Assembly: GCF_016642265.1 (NCBI RefSeq)
Contig: NZ_MRXX01000006.1
Coordinates: 169,590-196,390 of the forward strand
Origin: Streptococcus lactarius
Lineage (GTDB): Bacteria; Bacillota; Bacilli; Lactobacillales; Streptococcaceae
Direction of reading: 5' to 3'
DNA length: 26,801 nucleotides
This document shows positions 15,538-26,788 of this stretch, piece by piece (within the stretch, counting starts at the first letter, position 1; the number at the start of each line of letters is the position of its first letter). Below the pieces are notes generated by a model. It searched no databases. It worked only from the letters and a program-made list of their open reading frames with translations, and was not told where the DNA came from. The position numbers and the translations under genes are program-made.

Positions 15538-16514
15538 AAACAAAAAGTTTAGGAATTGCGATAGCTTTAGGATTTGCTCTTTGTGCTATGTTTTTAGGGA
15601 CTTTGTTTCCCATCATTGGATCAAGTGTCTTTGCCTTGATTTTAGGAATTTTACTCAATGAATTGATTGACTTACCTGAGATTTCTCGACCAGGATTGAA
15701 TTGGTCTGGAAAGAAATTGTTGCAGTATTCGATTATTTTCATGGGATTTAGCTTGCCCATTGAAACCGTAGCCTCTACTGGTCTCTCATCTTTAAAAATT
15801 AGCTTACCAACGATTACAGTAGCCTTTCTTGCGGCCATCATTTTTGGGAAGGTCTTTCATCTCAAGTCCCATCTACGGACCCTCATTGGCTTTGGTACAG
15901 CCATTTGTGGCGGATCAGCCATTGCTGCTGCAGCTCCGATCATCGAAGCAGATGAAGAAGAAATTGCCCTTTCAATGTCAACGATTTTCTTCTTCAATAT
16001 CTTAGCAGTCTTTATCTTCCCTGTTTTGGGGCATATATGGCATATGTCTAATTTCCATTTTGGACTCTGGTCAGGAACGGCCATTAATGATACGTCATCA
16101 GTTGTAGCTGCAGCTTTTTCATACAGTAAAGCAGCGGGTGAAATGGCGACGATCGTAAAATTAACACGGGCTCTCATGATCGTGCCGGTTTGTCTTGGAT
16201 TAATCGGTTTGAAATTGTATCGAACAAAACAACAAGGAAGCAAAAAAGGGATATTGAAAAAAATTGTTCCTTGGTTCATCATTTGGTTTATTGTCGCTTC
16301 TCTCCTTTCTTCGATTGGGCTAGTTCCAAAAGTTGTCATTCCTTATCTCAAGGAAATTTCTCAACTCTTTATGGCGATGGCCTTGGTTGGTATTGGAAGT
16401 AAAGTTTCCTGGAAACAATTTCGTTCAGCTGGATCAGCCCCACTATTGGTGGGCTTGATTGCCTGGTTCTGCGTAGCAGGTTCTAGTTTAATTCTGCAAA
16501 TGTTACTCTATTAA
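15534..16514 (+). CDS. UPF0324 (YeiH/YadS-like) membrane transporter
   Basis: The 326-residue integral membrane protein has about nine or ten hydrophobic spans and the glycine-rich family segment GTAICGGSAIAAAAP followed by an acidic EADEEE. It belongs to the UPF0324/YeiH family, annotated by homology as putative sulfate exporters; direct evidence for a substrate is scarce, so I keep the call at family level. WSGTAINDTSSVVAAA is a second conserved patch. Its ATG overlaps the stop of the DinG-like gene by 4 nt, pointing to translational coupling. rodA follows after 37 nt, with AGAAAGGA as its ribosome binding site. Membership in this operon says nothing clear about its job. Confidence 0.85.
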   Translation: MKTKSLGIAIALGFALCAMFLGTLFPIIGSSVFALILGILLNELIDLPEISRPGLNWSGKKLLQYSIIFMGFSLPIETVASTGLSSLKISLPTITVAFLAAIIFGKVFHLKSHLRTLIGFGTAICGGSAIAAAAPIIEADEEEIALSMSTIFFFNILAVFIFPVLGHIWHMSNFHFGLWSGTAINDTSSVVAAAFSYSKAAGEMATIVKLTRALMIVPVCLGLIGLKLYRTKQQGSKKGILKKIVPWFIIWFIVASLLSSIGLVPKVVIPYLKEISQLFMAMALVGIGSKVSWKQFRSAGSAPLLVGLIAWFCVAGSSLILQMLLY

Positions 16515-16551
16515 TGAATCCGTCATTAAATCATCATAGAAAGGAACGTGA

Positions 16552-17781
16552 ATGAAGCAAAAGCATTTCTTTGATGTGCAATTTGATTTCCCAATAGTAG
16601 GAATCGTGTCTGCCCTGCTGCTCATTGGGATTTTATCGGTTTATGTTGCCGTTTCTCATGATTACCCTCAGATGGTCTGGTCCTTTTTAGGCCAACAATT
16701 AGCCTGGATTGGCATGGGCTGTTTCATCTGTCTGATCGTAACAATCTTTAACACCAAATTTCTTTGGCAAATCACCCCTTTTCTATATGTACTTGGACTA
16801 GCCTTAATGGTACTTCCCTTGATCTTTTACAATCCAAGTCTGGTAGCCTCTACAGGGGCAAAAAACTGGGTGGCTTACGGGAATATCACCCTGTTTCAGC
16901 CATCGGAATTTATGAAAATTCCTTTTATTCTGATGTTGTCTCGCTCCATCGTCCAATTTTTACAACGAAATAAGGGGCGTGAACGTTTGTTGCGCCAAGA
17001 CTGGTTTTTGATCCTTGAGTTAACGATCTATACGATTCCCGTCTTTGTCTTATTAGCCCTCCAACAAGATTTAGGAACTGCCCTCGTTTTCATGGCTATT
17101 TTTGCAGGTCTGGTCTTGGTTTCAGGAGTTTCTTGGAAAATCATTCTACCAGTTGTCTTTGTTCTTGTAGGTGGCGTTGCAGGCTTTCTCTTTCTCTTTT
17201 TATCAGAAGGTGGTAGAGCCTTTCTTCATCAACAATTGGGCATGCCGACCTACCAAATGAACCGGATTTTAGCCTGGTTAAATCCATTTGATTATGCACA
17301 AACCACAACTTACCAACAAGCTCAGGGTCAATTGGCCATTGCCAGTGGAGGCCTCTTTGGACAAGGTTTCAATGTTTCAAATTTATTAGTGCCCGTCAGG
17401 GAGAGCGACATGATTTTCACCGTTTTAGGGGAAGACTTTGGCTTTGCTGGCTCTCTTGTATTTTTGATCTTGTATGTCTGTCTGATTTACCGAATTTTAA
17501 AGATTACTCTCCAGTCTAATAACCAATTTTATACGTATATTTCCATTGGGTTTATCATGATGCTGGTTTTCCATATTTTTGAAAATATCGGTGCAGTGAC
17601 AGGTATTTTGCCATTGACAGGGATTCCGCTTCCTTTTGTTTCACAGGGGGGATCTGCTATTATCAGTAATTTGATCGGTATTGGACTGGTCCTTTCGATT
17701 CACAATCAAAGTGTGAAAAAGAAGAAAGTCGATCCTCCAGCTCCGGTTCGTAAAAAAGTCGTCTTGAAAAAGGCGCAATAG
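16552..17781 (+). CDS. rodA: RodA, SEDS-family peptidoglycan glycosyltransferase
   Basis: The 409-residue polytopic membrane protein of the SEDS (shape, elongation, division, sporulation) family polymerises lipid II glycan strands, working with a class B PBP (PBP2b in streptococci) in peripheral growth. Conserved family positions are visible: Trp106 in GAKNWVAYG, Glu119 in QPSEF, the QQDLGTAL segment (171-178), and the catalytic-type Asp286 in RESDMIFTVLGEDFGF. The tail is basic (KKKK and RKKVVLKK). It is RodA rather than FtsW by context: in pneumococcus rodA likewise precedes the DJ-1 gene, HAD gene and gyrB. The start ATG has AGAAAGGA 9 nt upstream. Confidence 0.92.
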   Translation: MKQKHFFDVQFDFPIVGIVSALLLIGILSVYVAVSHDYPQMVWSFLGQQLAWIGMGCFICLIVTIFNTKFLWQITPFLYVLGLALMVLPLIFYNPSLVASTGAKNWVAYGNITLFQPSEFMKIPFILMLSRSIVQFLQRNKGRERLLRQDWFLILELTIYTIPVFVLLALQQDLGTALVFMAIFAGLVLVSGVSWKIILPVVFVLVGGVAGFLFLFLSEGGRAFLHQQLGMPTYQMNRILAWLNPFDYAQTTTYQQAQGQLAIASGGLFGQGFNVSNLLVPVRESDMIFTVLGEDFGFAGSLVFLILYVCLIYRILKITLQSNNQFYTYISIGFIMMLVFHIFENIGAVTGILPLTGIPLPFVSQGGSAIISNLIGIGLVLSIHNQSVKKKKVDPPAPVRKKVVLKKAQ

Positions 17782-17796
17782 AAAGAAGGTATGAAC

Positions 17797-18348
17797 ATGA
17801 AAAAAGTAGCCGCTATTCTAGCAAATGGTTTTGAAGAAATTGAAGCCTTAACCATTGTGGATGTTCTCAGACGCGCAGGAATTGATTGCGATACCATTGG
17901 CTTTGAGGAAAGTGTCACGGGGTCTCATCAGATCACAGTGGAAGTCGATCGTCTCTGGAATGGGGATTTGTCCGATTATGATGCCATCTTTTTACCAGGT
18001 GGGATGCCAGGCGCAGCCAATTTGCGGGATCATGAAGAGTTGATTGTAGCTCTCCAAGCAGAAAGGAACAACGGGAAAACTATCTCTGCCATCTGCGCAG
18101 CTCCTATTGTATTGGCACGTGCAGGCTTGCTAAAAGGAAAAAACTATACCTGCTACGATGGTTTCGAACAAGAGATTCAAGAGGGTCACTATCTCAAAGA
18201 GACCGTGGTGAAAGACGGTAATCTTCTGACTAGTCGCGGTCCTTCAACAGCCTTAGCCTTGGCCTACGCCTTGGTGGACCATCTTGGTGGAGATGCCCAA
18301 GGTCTGCGCGAGGGCATGCTCTATCAAGACGTCTTTGGAGACAAGTAA
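17797..18348 (+). CDS. DJ-1/PfpI (ThiJ-like) family protein
   Basis: The 183-residue cytosolic protein has the DJ-1 fold signature: MKKVAAILANGFEEIEAL with Glu16 (equivalent to human DJ-1 Glu18), LPGGMPGA (66-73), and the nucleophile elbow AICAAP with Cys100 (equivalent to Cys106). Relatives act in oxidative or electrophile stress and some are annotated as glyoxalase III or deglycase; the precise activity is not readable. Of two nearby ATGs I choose 17797, since AGAAGG lies 7 nt upstream of it but only 1 nt before the ATG at 17791. It follows rodA by 15 nt and ends its transcript with a hairpin-rich 3' region. Confidence 0.9.
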   Translation: MKKVAAILANGFEEIEALTIVDVLRRAGIDCDTIGFEESVTGSHQITVEVDRLWNGDLSDYDAIFLPGGMPGAANLRDHEELIVALQAERNNGKTISAICAAPIVLARAGLLKGKNYTCYDGFEQEIQEGHYLKETVVKDGNLLTSRGPSTALALAYALVDHLGGDAQGLREGMLYQDVFGDK

Positions 18349-18361
18349 GAGTTCCTTTTCT

Positions 18362-18428
18362 TGAATGAAAATAGGTCAAGATTCGTAGCGCTTTCATTCA
18401 GTCAGTAGATCAGCTGTGATGCTACTGA
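18362..18428 (+). repeat. Two hairpins in the 3' region after the DJ-1 gene
   Basis: TGAATGAAA (18362-18370) pairs with TTTCATTCA (18392-18400). TCAGTAGATCA (18402-18412) pairs with TGAT and CTACTGA (18417-18420, 18422-18428) around a GCTG loop with one bulged G. They precede the terminator at 18448-18489 and lie in no reading frame I would accept. Role unknown. Confidence 0.5.
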
Positions 18429-18447
18429 TAACATACGAAAGAAAATG

Positions 18448-18489
18448 GCTAAAATCCCTCCTAAATGAGGGTTTTAGCTTATTTTTTTT
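18448..18489 (+). terminator. Terminator of the dinG-to-DJ-1 operon
   Basis: A 12-bp stem, GCTAAAA plus CCCTC (18448-18460, one bulged T) with GAGGG plus TTTTAGC (18467-18478), is followed by TTATTTTTTTT to 18489. Confidence 0.9.
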
Positions 18490-18498
18490 GTACATTTG

Positions 18499-18507
18499 TG
18501 GTATAAT
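18499..18507 (+). promoter_or_regulatory. Extended -10 promoter abutting the HAD-gyrB start
   Basis: TG-G-TATAAT (18499-18507) is followed by seven bases and the ATG at 18515, so transcription should begin at or one base from the start codon. The -35 region falls in the T-tract of the preceding terminator (18479-18489). Confidence 0.72.
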
Positions 18508-18514
18508 TAAGATT

Positions 18515-19078
18515 ATGAATTATCGTGATTATATATGGGATCTTGGCGGAACGCTCTTGGATAATTACGAAACGTCCACAAATGCCTTTGTGGCTACCTT
18601 AAAGGACTTTCAGATTCGAGCTGATCATGATTCTGTTTATGCAGCATTAAAAGTTTCAACTCAGAATGCGATTGAGACCTATGCGCTCCACATTCCGAAT
18701 TTTCGAACGGAATACAAGAAAAAAGAAGCCTTGGGGCTGCAGAATCCAATTTTGTTTGAAGGCGCAAAAGAGTTGCTTCAAGAAATTCAATCACATGGGG
18801 GCCGTCATTTTTTGGTGTCCCATCGCGATCGCCAAGTTTTGACACTTCTGGATCAGACGGGCATTGCATCCTTCTTTACAGAGATTGTAACAGCAGACGA
18901 GGGCTTTCCTCGTAAGCCGGATCCAGCATCTATGTTGTATTTGAAGGGAAAGTACCAGATTCAAAATGGTCTGGTGATCGGAGATCGTCCGATCGATATT
19001 GAAGCCGGAAAGGCAGCTGGGCTCGCTACTTATTTATTTGATTCCATGCAAGCTCTCCACCAGTTTATTTTTGACTAG
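18515..19078 (+). CDS. HAD-superfamily hydrolase-like protein with altered motif I
   Basis: The 187-residue protein has a HAD fold: motif I WDLGGTLLD (8-16), motif II Ser in FLVSHRDR, motif III Lys in PRKPDP and motif IV GDRPIDIEAG. Motif I is normally DxDGT. Here the nucleophile Asp9 is kept, but the second Asp, the general acid/base, is Gly11. I recall the pneumococcal neighbour of gyrB sharing this change, so it looks lineage-wide and not a mutation. Activity may therefore be slow, different or lost. The start ATG 18515 lies 7 nt after the -10 box and has no ribosome binding site; frames open upstream to 18416 would lie before the promoter. gyrB follows 12 nt later, so this gene leads the gyrB transcript. 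Confidence 0.87.
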   Translation: MNYRDYIWDLGGTLLDNYETSTNAFVATLKDFQIRADHDSVYAALKVSTQNAIETYALHIPNFRTEYKKKEALGLQNPILFEGAKELLQEIQSHGGRHFLVSHRDRQVLTLLDQTGIASFFTEIVTADEGFPRKPDPASMLYLKGKYQIQNGLVIGDRPIDIEAGKAAGLATYLFDSMQALHQFIFD

Positions 19079-21040
<1,962 letters not shown>

Positions 21041-21075
21041 AATTCAACGATATTTCACCATTTATGGATATTTTA

Positions 21076-21084
21076 TGGTATAAT
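21076..21084 (+). promoter_or_regulatory. Extended -10 promoter of ezrA
   Basis: TG-G-TATAAT (21076-21084) lies in the 87-nt gap after gyrB. No strong -35 box is visible. The leader contains AAGGAG about 8 nt before the ATG at 21128. No terminator separates gyrB from ezrA, so read-through is also possible. Confidence 0.65.
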
Positions 21085-21127
21085 GACAAGGATTACATTC
21101 AAGTAATACGATGAAGGAGTTTTTTAT

Positions 21128-22852
21128 ATGTCTAGTGGACTAATTATTCTCATCATTATTGTTGCCCTTATCTTGATTGTCGGATATGTCGTCGCAGTAA
21201 TTTTGAGAAAACGAAATGAAGCCTTACTGGCAGCACTGGAAGAACGAAAAGAAAAGTTATACAACCTTCCAGTCAACGATGAAGTAGAGGCTGTAAAAAA
21301 CATGCATTTGATTGGTCAAAGTCAAGTTGCATTTCGCGAATGGAATCAAAAATGGGTAGATTTATCCTTAAATTCATTTGCAGATATTGAGAACAATCTC
21401 TTCGAAGCAGAAGGATTTAACAATTCTTTCCGTTTCTTGAAGGCCAAACAAGCGATTGACAATATCGAAAGCCAAATCCAATTGATCGATGAAGACATCA
21501 AAGCCATTCGCCAAGCCCTATCAGATCTTGAAGAGCAAGAACAAAAAAATAGTGGGCGCGTGGTTCACGCTTTGGATTTGTTTGAAAACCTTCAAAACGA
21601 TGTGGCTTCAGATGTTGAGCGCTATGGAAGTGCCCTTCCTGAGATCGAAAAACAAATCAGTAACATCCAATCTGAGTTCTCTCAATTTGTGACCTTGAAT
21701 TCATCAGGAGATCCAGTTGAAGCGGCAGAAATTTTGGATACAGCTGAGAACCATATCGTGGCGTTGTCTCATATTGTTGAGCGTGTTCCTGAAATTGTAA
21801 CAGCTCTTCAATCCGAACTTCCAGACCAGTTGGATGATTTGGAAAGTGGTCACCGCAAGCTGTTAGAATCTGGTTATCATTTCACAGAAACAGATATCGA
21901 ATCTCGCTTCCAACAATTGCATTCTTCCTTGAAGAACAATATGTCAAATGTCTCTGCGCTTGAATTGGACAATGCCATTTATGAAAATGAGCAAATCCAA
22001 GAAGAGATTGATGCCTTGTATAGCATCTTTACACGTGAAATTGAGTCGCAAAAAGTTGTGCACAAATTAGTTAAGCAATTGCCAGGCTATTTAAAACACG
22101 CAAAAGAGAACAATAGCAATCTTGCCTCTGAGGTAGAATGCCTTGAAAAAGCTTTTGAAATCAATGATACGTTCAGTCGTCAATTGAAAGATTTAGAAGC
22201 TGAGTTGGCTGCCCAAGAAGGTGTTGTCGAAGATGCGGTTAGTGATTCATCTGAAACACAAAAGGCCTACTCTATCTTAGAAGAAGAGTTAGAAGCAATT
22301 GAAGATCGTTTGAAAGAGATCGAAGATGAACAAATTAGCTTGAGCGATTCCCTTTCAAAAATCGAAAAAGACGATGCCAATGCACGTCAAAAGGTTAATA
22401 TTTATGCCAACCGTTTGCATGCGATCAAACGATACATGGACAAGCGCAATCTGCCAGGTATCCCGCAAGAATTCCTTGAAATTTTCTTTACAGCAAGCAA
22501 TAATACCGAAGCCTTGGTAGCAGAATTGGAAGCTGATAAAGTCAACATTGAAAATTCAAACCGCATGTTGGAAATCTTGACCAATGACATGAATGAATTG
22601 GAAGAAGCCGCTTATCGTATTGTTCAAAATGCTACCTTGACAGAGCAATTGTTGCAATACTCTAACCGCTACCGTTCATTTGATGATCATGTACAAGCAG
22701 CCTTCGACCAAGCACTTTATATTTTTGAACATGAATATGATTATAGTGCCTCTTTCAAAGTGATCTCAGATGCTTTGGAAATGGTTGAAATGGGTGTAAC
22801 AGAACGTTTTGTCACATCTTACGAAAAAACACGCGAACAAATTCGCTTCTAA
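21128..22852 (+). CDS. ezrA: EzrA, septation ring regulator
   Basis: The 574-residue membrane-anchored division protein has an N-terminal transmembrane helix (about residues 4-27, rich in Ile/Leu/Val, extracellular N-terminus), then a basic RKRNEALLAALEERKEK segment and a long cytoplasmic part made almost wholly of heptad-like coiled coil and spectrin-like bundles. EzrA binds FtsZ, limits extra Z-rings and coordinates septal and peripheral wall synthesis. Length matches the family (about 560-575). A conserved near-C-terminal patch lies in YSNRYRSFDDHVQAAFDQAL. The gene follows gyrB as in pneumococcus and is closed by its own terminator. Confidence 0.95.
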   Translation: MSSGLIILIIIVALILIVGYVVAVILRKRNEALLAALEERKEKLYNLPVNDEVEAVKNMHLIGQSQVAFREWNQKWVDLSLNSFADIENNLFEAEGFNNSFRFLKAKQAIDNIESQIQLIDEDIKAIRQALSDLEEQEQKNSGRVVHALDLFENLQNDVASDVERYGSALPEIEKQISNIQSEFSQFVTLNSSGDPVEAAEILDTAENHIVALSHIVERVPEIVTALQSELPDQLDDLESGHRKLLESGYHFTETDIESRFQQLHSSLKNNMSNVSALELDNAIYENEQIQEEIDALYSIFTREIESQKVVHKLVKQLPGYLKHAKENNSNLASEVECLEKAFEINDTFSRQLKDLEAELAAQEGVVEDAVSDSSETQKAYSILEEELEAIEDRLKEIEDEQISLSDSLSKIEKDDANARQKVNIYANRLHAIKRYMDKRNLPGIPQEFLEIFFTASNNTEALVAELEADKVNIENSNRMLEILTNDMNELEEAAYRIVQNATLTEQLLQYSNRYRSFDDHVQAAFDQALYIFEHEYDYSASFKVISDALEMVEMGVTERFVTSYEKTREQIRF

Positions 22853-22860
22853 GTACTGAA

Positions 22861-22887
22861 AACGACTTCATTAGAGGTCGTTTTTTT
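22861..22887 (+). terminator. Intrinsic terminator after ezrA
   Basis: An 8-bp stem AACGACTT (22861-22868) with AGGTCGTT (22875-22882, one G-U pair) runs into a T-tract to 22887. Confidence 0.88.
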
Positions 22888-22908
22888 AGTCCTATGGTTT
22901 ATTGAAAC

Positions 22909-22937
22909 TTGAAATTAGGGCCCTATTTTTGTATAGT
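22909..22937 (+). promoter_or_regulatory. Promoter of serB-glycerate kinase
   Basis: TTGAAA (22909-22914), an exact 17-nt spacer and TATAGT (22932-22937). The start near 22944 leaves a leader of about 18 nt with GGAGAGG before the ATG at 22962. Confidence 0.75.
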
Positions 22938-22961
22938 AAAGGAGAAAGATTGGAGAGGATC

Positions 22962-23627
22962 ATGGATGTAAAGGGATTGCTTGTCATGGATGTAGATGGG
23001 ACCTTGGTGCAAGAAGAAGGAATTGATCTTTTAGCGCATCAAGCTGGTGTAGGAGAGAAAGTCGCACGTCTCACCTCCAAAGCCATGAATGGCCACCTAG
23101 ATTTTTCATCTTCTTTGCGTGAACGGGTGTCCCTTCTGAAAGGACTTGAAACCTCGGTATTCGCTGATCTACAGAAACAAATAAAAGTGAACCCAGGTGC
23201 TGAGCAACTCATCAAGGAATTGCATCAAAGGGGCTACAAAGTCGGTCTTGTATCGGGTGGCTTTCATGAATTGATTGATCCACTTGCATCTGCTTTAGAG
23301 ATTGATCTGCTTTGTGCCAATCGTCTGGAATCAAAGCAGGGCTACCTGACAGGACGTGTCTATGGTCCGATCGTTACGCCTGAAGGAAAGAAGGAAAAAC
23401 TCCTGACCTGGGCTAATCAGTACCATCTTAGACTGAACCAAACTGTCGCCATGGGAGATGGAGCCAATGACCTTCCCATGATAGAGGCTGCGGGTATTGG
23501 GATAGCCTTTATGGCAAAGCCCATTGTAGCTAAAAAAGCTCCCTATCGTATTGAAAAGAGAGATCTTAGTCAAGTTTTAAAGATCATAGACCAACATGGA
23601 AAGGACAAGAAATGCACATCCTTTTAG
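22962..23627 (+). CDS. serB: Phosphoserine phosphatase
   Basis: The 221-residue HAD phosphatase catalyses the last step of serine synthesis, phosphoserine to serine. Motif I MDVDGTL carries both Asp10 and Asp12, followed by an acidic cap (EEGIDLLAHQAG), the SerB motif SGGFHELIDPLA, a Lys in PEGKKEKL, and GDGANDLPMI. The Glu in the cap and the SGGF motif set SerB apart from general HAD proteins. The frame is open from 22902, but that extension contains the promoter, so ATG 22962 is chosen. It overlaps glycerate kinase by 16 nt. Glycerate and phosphoserine both connect with 3-phosphoglycerate metabolism, which makes the pairing sensible. Confidence 0.9.
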   Translation: MDVKGLLVMDVDGTLVQEEGIDLLAHQAGVGEKVARLTSKAMNGHLDFSSSLRERVSLLKGLETSVFADLQKQIKVNPGAEQLIKELHQRGYKVGLVSGGFHELIDPLASALEIDLLCANRLESKQGYLTGRVYGPIVTPEGKKEKLLTWANQYHLRLNQTVAMGDGANDLPMIEAAGIGIAFMAKPIVAKKAPYRIEKRDLSQVLKIIDQHGKDKKCTSF

Positions 23628-24721
23628 CACCCGATTCGTTTAAAGAATCCTTATCCGCAAAACAAGTAGCAGAAGCCCTAGAAAAAGGCTTTAAAGAATC
23701 CCTGCCGGAAGCAACTTTCGACCTGCTCCCTATTGGAGATGGGGGAGAAGGAACCATGGATACCTTGGCAGATGTGTTAGCCTTAAAAAAAGAGCAGGTC
23801 TCCGTCACGGGACCCTTTGGAAATCCAGTCCTAATGCCCTACTACCGGAGAGAGCAGATGGCTTTTTTTGAGATGGCAGCACTAGTCGGGTTAGGGTCTA
23901 TTCCAGTTGATCAACGCCATCCTCTAGAACTAGAAACTCGTGGAATTGGTGAACTGATATTGCACCTAGTCGATCAAGGTTTGCAAACAATTTGTGTCGG
24001 AATCGGTGGATCTGCGACCAATGATGGTGGAATGGGCATGGCAGCTGGACTAGGGGTCAAATTTTTTGATCAAGAAGGACACCTTCTTCGTCCGGTAGGG
24101 GCTTCCCTGGGCCGTGTAGCTTCCATAGATACGAGTGCAGTCCCTGCTAGCATCAAGCAGATCGACCTTCAAATCTTAACGGATGTGACCAACCCCTTAT
24201 GCGGACCGCAAGGAGCAACCTTTATTTTTGGTGGTCAGAAGGGTCTAAATCCTCTCTTAATTCCAGCGGTTGATCAGGCCATGCAAAGCTTCTACCAATT
24301 AGTAGATCCTTGCATCTTATCAATGCCAGGTGCTGGTGCTGGAGGAGGGATGGCTGCAGGTTTAGTGGCCTTTGCAGGAGGTCACATTTCCTCTGGAATT
24401 GAAAAGAGTCTCGATTTAATCGATTTTGACCACAAGGTTCAAAGGGCTGATGTAGTGGTAGTCGGTGAAGGAAGAATGGATCAGCAATCCCTTTCAGGGA
24501 AGGCTCCAGTTGGCGTAGCGAAACGAACGCCAGCCGGCATTCCGGTCATTGCTATCTGTGGTAGCTTAGGGGATGATTTACCTAGCTTTCCAAGTCACAA
24601 TATAAGCGCTGCTTTTTCTATTGTACCAGGTCCTTGCCAAGTTTCTGAAGCCCTCGAAAATGCAGAAAAAAATCTAATTTCTTGTGCACGTAATATTGGC
24701 CAACTACTAAAGATTCAGTAA
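23612..24721 (+). CDS. Glycerate kinase (GarK/GlxK family)
   Basis: The 369-residue kinase phosphorylates D-glycerate to a phosphoglycerate that feeds lower glycolysis. Family marks are the N-terminus LLAPDSFKESLSAKQVAEAL, PIGDGGEGTMD, the glycine-rich GIGGSATNDGGMGMAAGLG, LTDVTNPLCGP and GAGAGGGMAAGL. These place it in the GarK-type family (2-phosphoglycerate-forming), distinct from the MOFRL type. The start ATG lies 16 nt inside the end of serB in another frame, with AAAGGA 9-14 nt upstream, so translation is probably coupled. A strong bidirectional terminator follows. Confidence 0.92.
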   Translation: MHILLAPDSFKESLSAKQVAEALEKGFKESLPEATFDLLPIGDGGEGTMDTLADVLALKKEQVSVTGPFGNPVLMPYYRREQMAFFEMAALVGLGSIPVDQRHPLELETRGIGELILHLVDQGLQTICVGIGGSATNDGGMGMAAGLGVKFFDQEGHLLRPVGASLGRVASIDTSAVPASIKQIDLQILTDVTNPLCGPQGATFIFGGQKGLNPLLIPAVDQAMQSFYQLVDPCILSMPGAGAGGGMAAGLVAFAGGHISSGIEKSLDLIDFDHKVQRADVVVVGEGRMDQQSLSGKAPVGVAKRTPAGIPVIAICGSLGDDLPSFPSHNISAAFSIVPGPCQVSEALENAEKNLISCARNIGQLLKIQ

Positions 24722-24725
24722 AAAG

Positions 24726-24759
24726 AAACCCAATGGATTGGATTATTCCATTGGGTTTT
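24726..24759. terminator. Bidirectional terminator after glycerate kinase
   Basis: A perfect 12-bp stem (24726-24737 with 24747-24758) with a 9-nt loop has an A-rich left flank and a T-rich right flank, serving both the glycerate kinase gene and the convergent DUF1694 gene. Confidence 0.92.
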
Positions 24760-24761
24760 CT

Positions 24762-25214
24762 TTAGCCAAAGAGCCGTTTCCATAAGGATGGTTTTTTGCT
24801 TATAGGAGCTTTGTTCTCCTCTTCAAATAACTGGGAATACTGGAGTCTCATATCAGTTGGATCGATTCCAGACGGGTGGTCTGTATGGATGATGAGGCCG
24901 AAAGGAGAGTTCTTGCAATCATCCGAAACAATACTTGCAACAATTCCTTGTTCTTTTGTCATTTTTAAATACTGAAGTTGGTAGGATTCATCCAAGGAAG
25001 GTGAAATCTTGACAAAGACAGGTTGGAAATGATCAGAACTATCCGTCAGGATGGTTGGAAAGTTTTGGAGAAGGGCCTTCTCGCGTGCGTCAGCTAAACT
25101 ACAAGAAGCGATGACCCGCTCGCTATAAGTCTCTAAAAAACGACGCTGCTCATCGGGATGAAGTCGACTAGGCCCAGCAGCTTTTTCTAAAATAGTTTTA
25201 TTGATATCTGTCAT
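24762..25214 (-). CDS. DUF1694 (YueI-like) protein
   Basis: The 150-residue soluble protein matches DUF1694 (Bacillus YueI), a family of unknown function. Visible are the conserved N-terminal part (HPDEQRRFLETYSERVIASCSL), a middle region of short beta-strands, and a basic C-terminus ending KKPSLWKRLFG. The frame stays open upstream to 25298 and would add a hydrophobic stretch that looks like a membrane helix, but the promoter lies within that extension and DUF1694 proteins start near MTD, so I choose ATG 25214. There is no spaced Shine-Dalgarno sequence: the extended -10 box ends 6 nt before the ATG, predicting a leaderless mRNA. Confidence 0.85.
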   Translation of the reverse strand: MTDINKTILEKAAGPSRLHPDEQRRFLETYSERVIASCSLADAREKALLQNFPTILTDSSDHFQPVFVKISPSLDESYQLQYLKMTKEQGIVASIVSDDCKNSPFGLIIHTDHPSGIDPTDMRLQYSQLFEEENKAPISKKPSLWKRLFG

Positions 25215-25220
25215 ACCTTT

Positions 25221-25229
25221 AGTATAGCA
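25221..25229 (-). promoter_or_regulatory. Extended -10 promoter abutting the DUF1694 start
   Basis: On the minus strand TGC-TATACT is followed by six bases (AAAGGT) and the ATG at 25214, the same arrangement as at 3953-3961 and 9030-9038. Confidence 0.65.
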
Positions 25230-25300
25230 TAAAGGAGGGAAGAAAAGGAGAAGGAGAACGAAAAAAATGGAAAGGATCAAAATTCCATTTGGATCCATCG

Positions 25301-25316
25301 ATGAAACCGTTTTTAT
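25301..25316 (+). promoter_or_regulatory. Possible cre (CcpA) site upstream of eno
   Basis: ATGAAACCGTTTTTAT differs at one conserved position from the 14-base streptococcal cre consensus TGWAANCGNTNWCA. It lies 42 nt upstream of the eno -35 box, a position compatible with activation. This is a weak motif match only. Confidence 0.3.
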
Positions 25317-25357
25317 GTTAAAAAGTTCTCAAATTTCAAAGATTTCCTTGTTTTTTC

Positions 25358-25386
25358 TTGAAAAAATAAGCTAATTAAGGTATGAT
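25358..25386 (+). promoter_or_regulatory. Promoter of eno
   Basis: TTGAAA (25358-25363), an exact 17-nt spacer and TATGAT (25381-25386). The leader of about 32 nt contains AAGGAGAG before the ATG at 25425. Confidence 0.8.
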
Positions 25387-25421
25387 AGAGGTGTAAAAAA
25401 TATAACTCATAAGGAGAGTAG

Positions 25422-26729
<1,308 letters not shown>

Positions 26730-26752
26730 TCTAGTTTACTAGCTAGACTAAA

Positions 26753-26788
26753 AAGAGGCTGGGACAAAAGTCCTAGCCTCTTCTTGTT
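26753..26788 (+). terminator. Repeated-type terminator after eno
   Basis: AAGAGGCTGGGAC (26753-26765), an AAAA loop and GTCCTAGCCTCTT (26770-26782) form a 13-bp stem with one G-U pair, followed by CTTGTTTTT. Read from the minus strand, the hairpin at 4-33 has identical arms, so the two ends of the window carry copies of one terminator family. Confidence 0.9.

Noticed and set aside
18376..18396. cre-like site (GTAGCGCTTTCA) after the DJ-1 gene
   Set aside because: It has two mismatches in the conserved part, sits in a 3' hairpin region over 100 nt before the HAD promoter, and no carbohydrate gene is next to it.
25215..25298. N-terminal membrane helix or signal peptide on the DUF1694 protein
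   Set aside because: The reading frame is open and hydrophobic here, but it contains the extended -10 promoter, has no ribosome binding site and is absent from the family as I know it.
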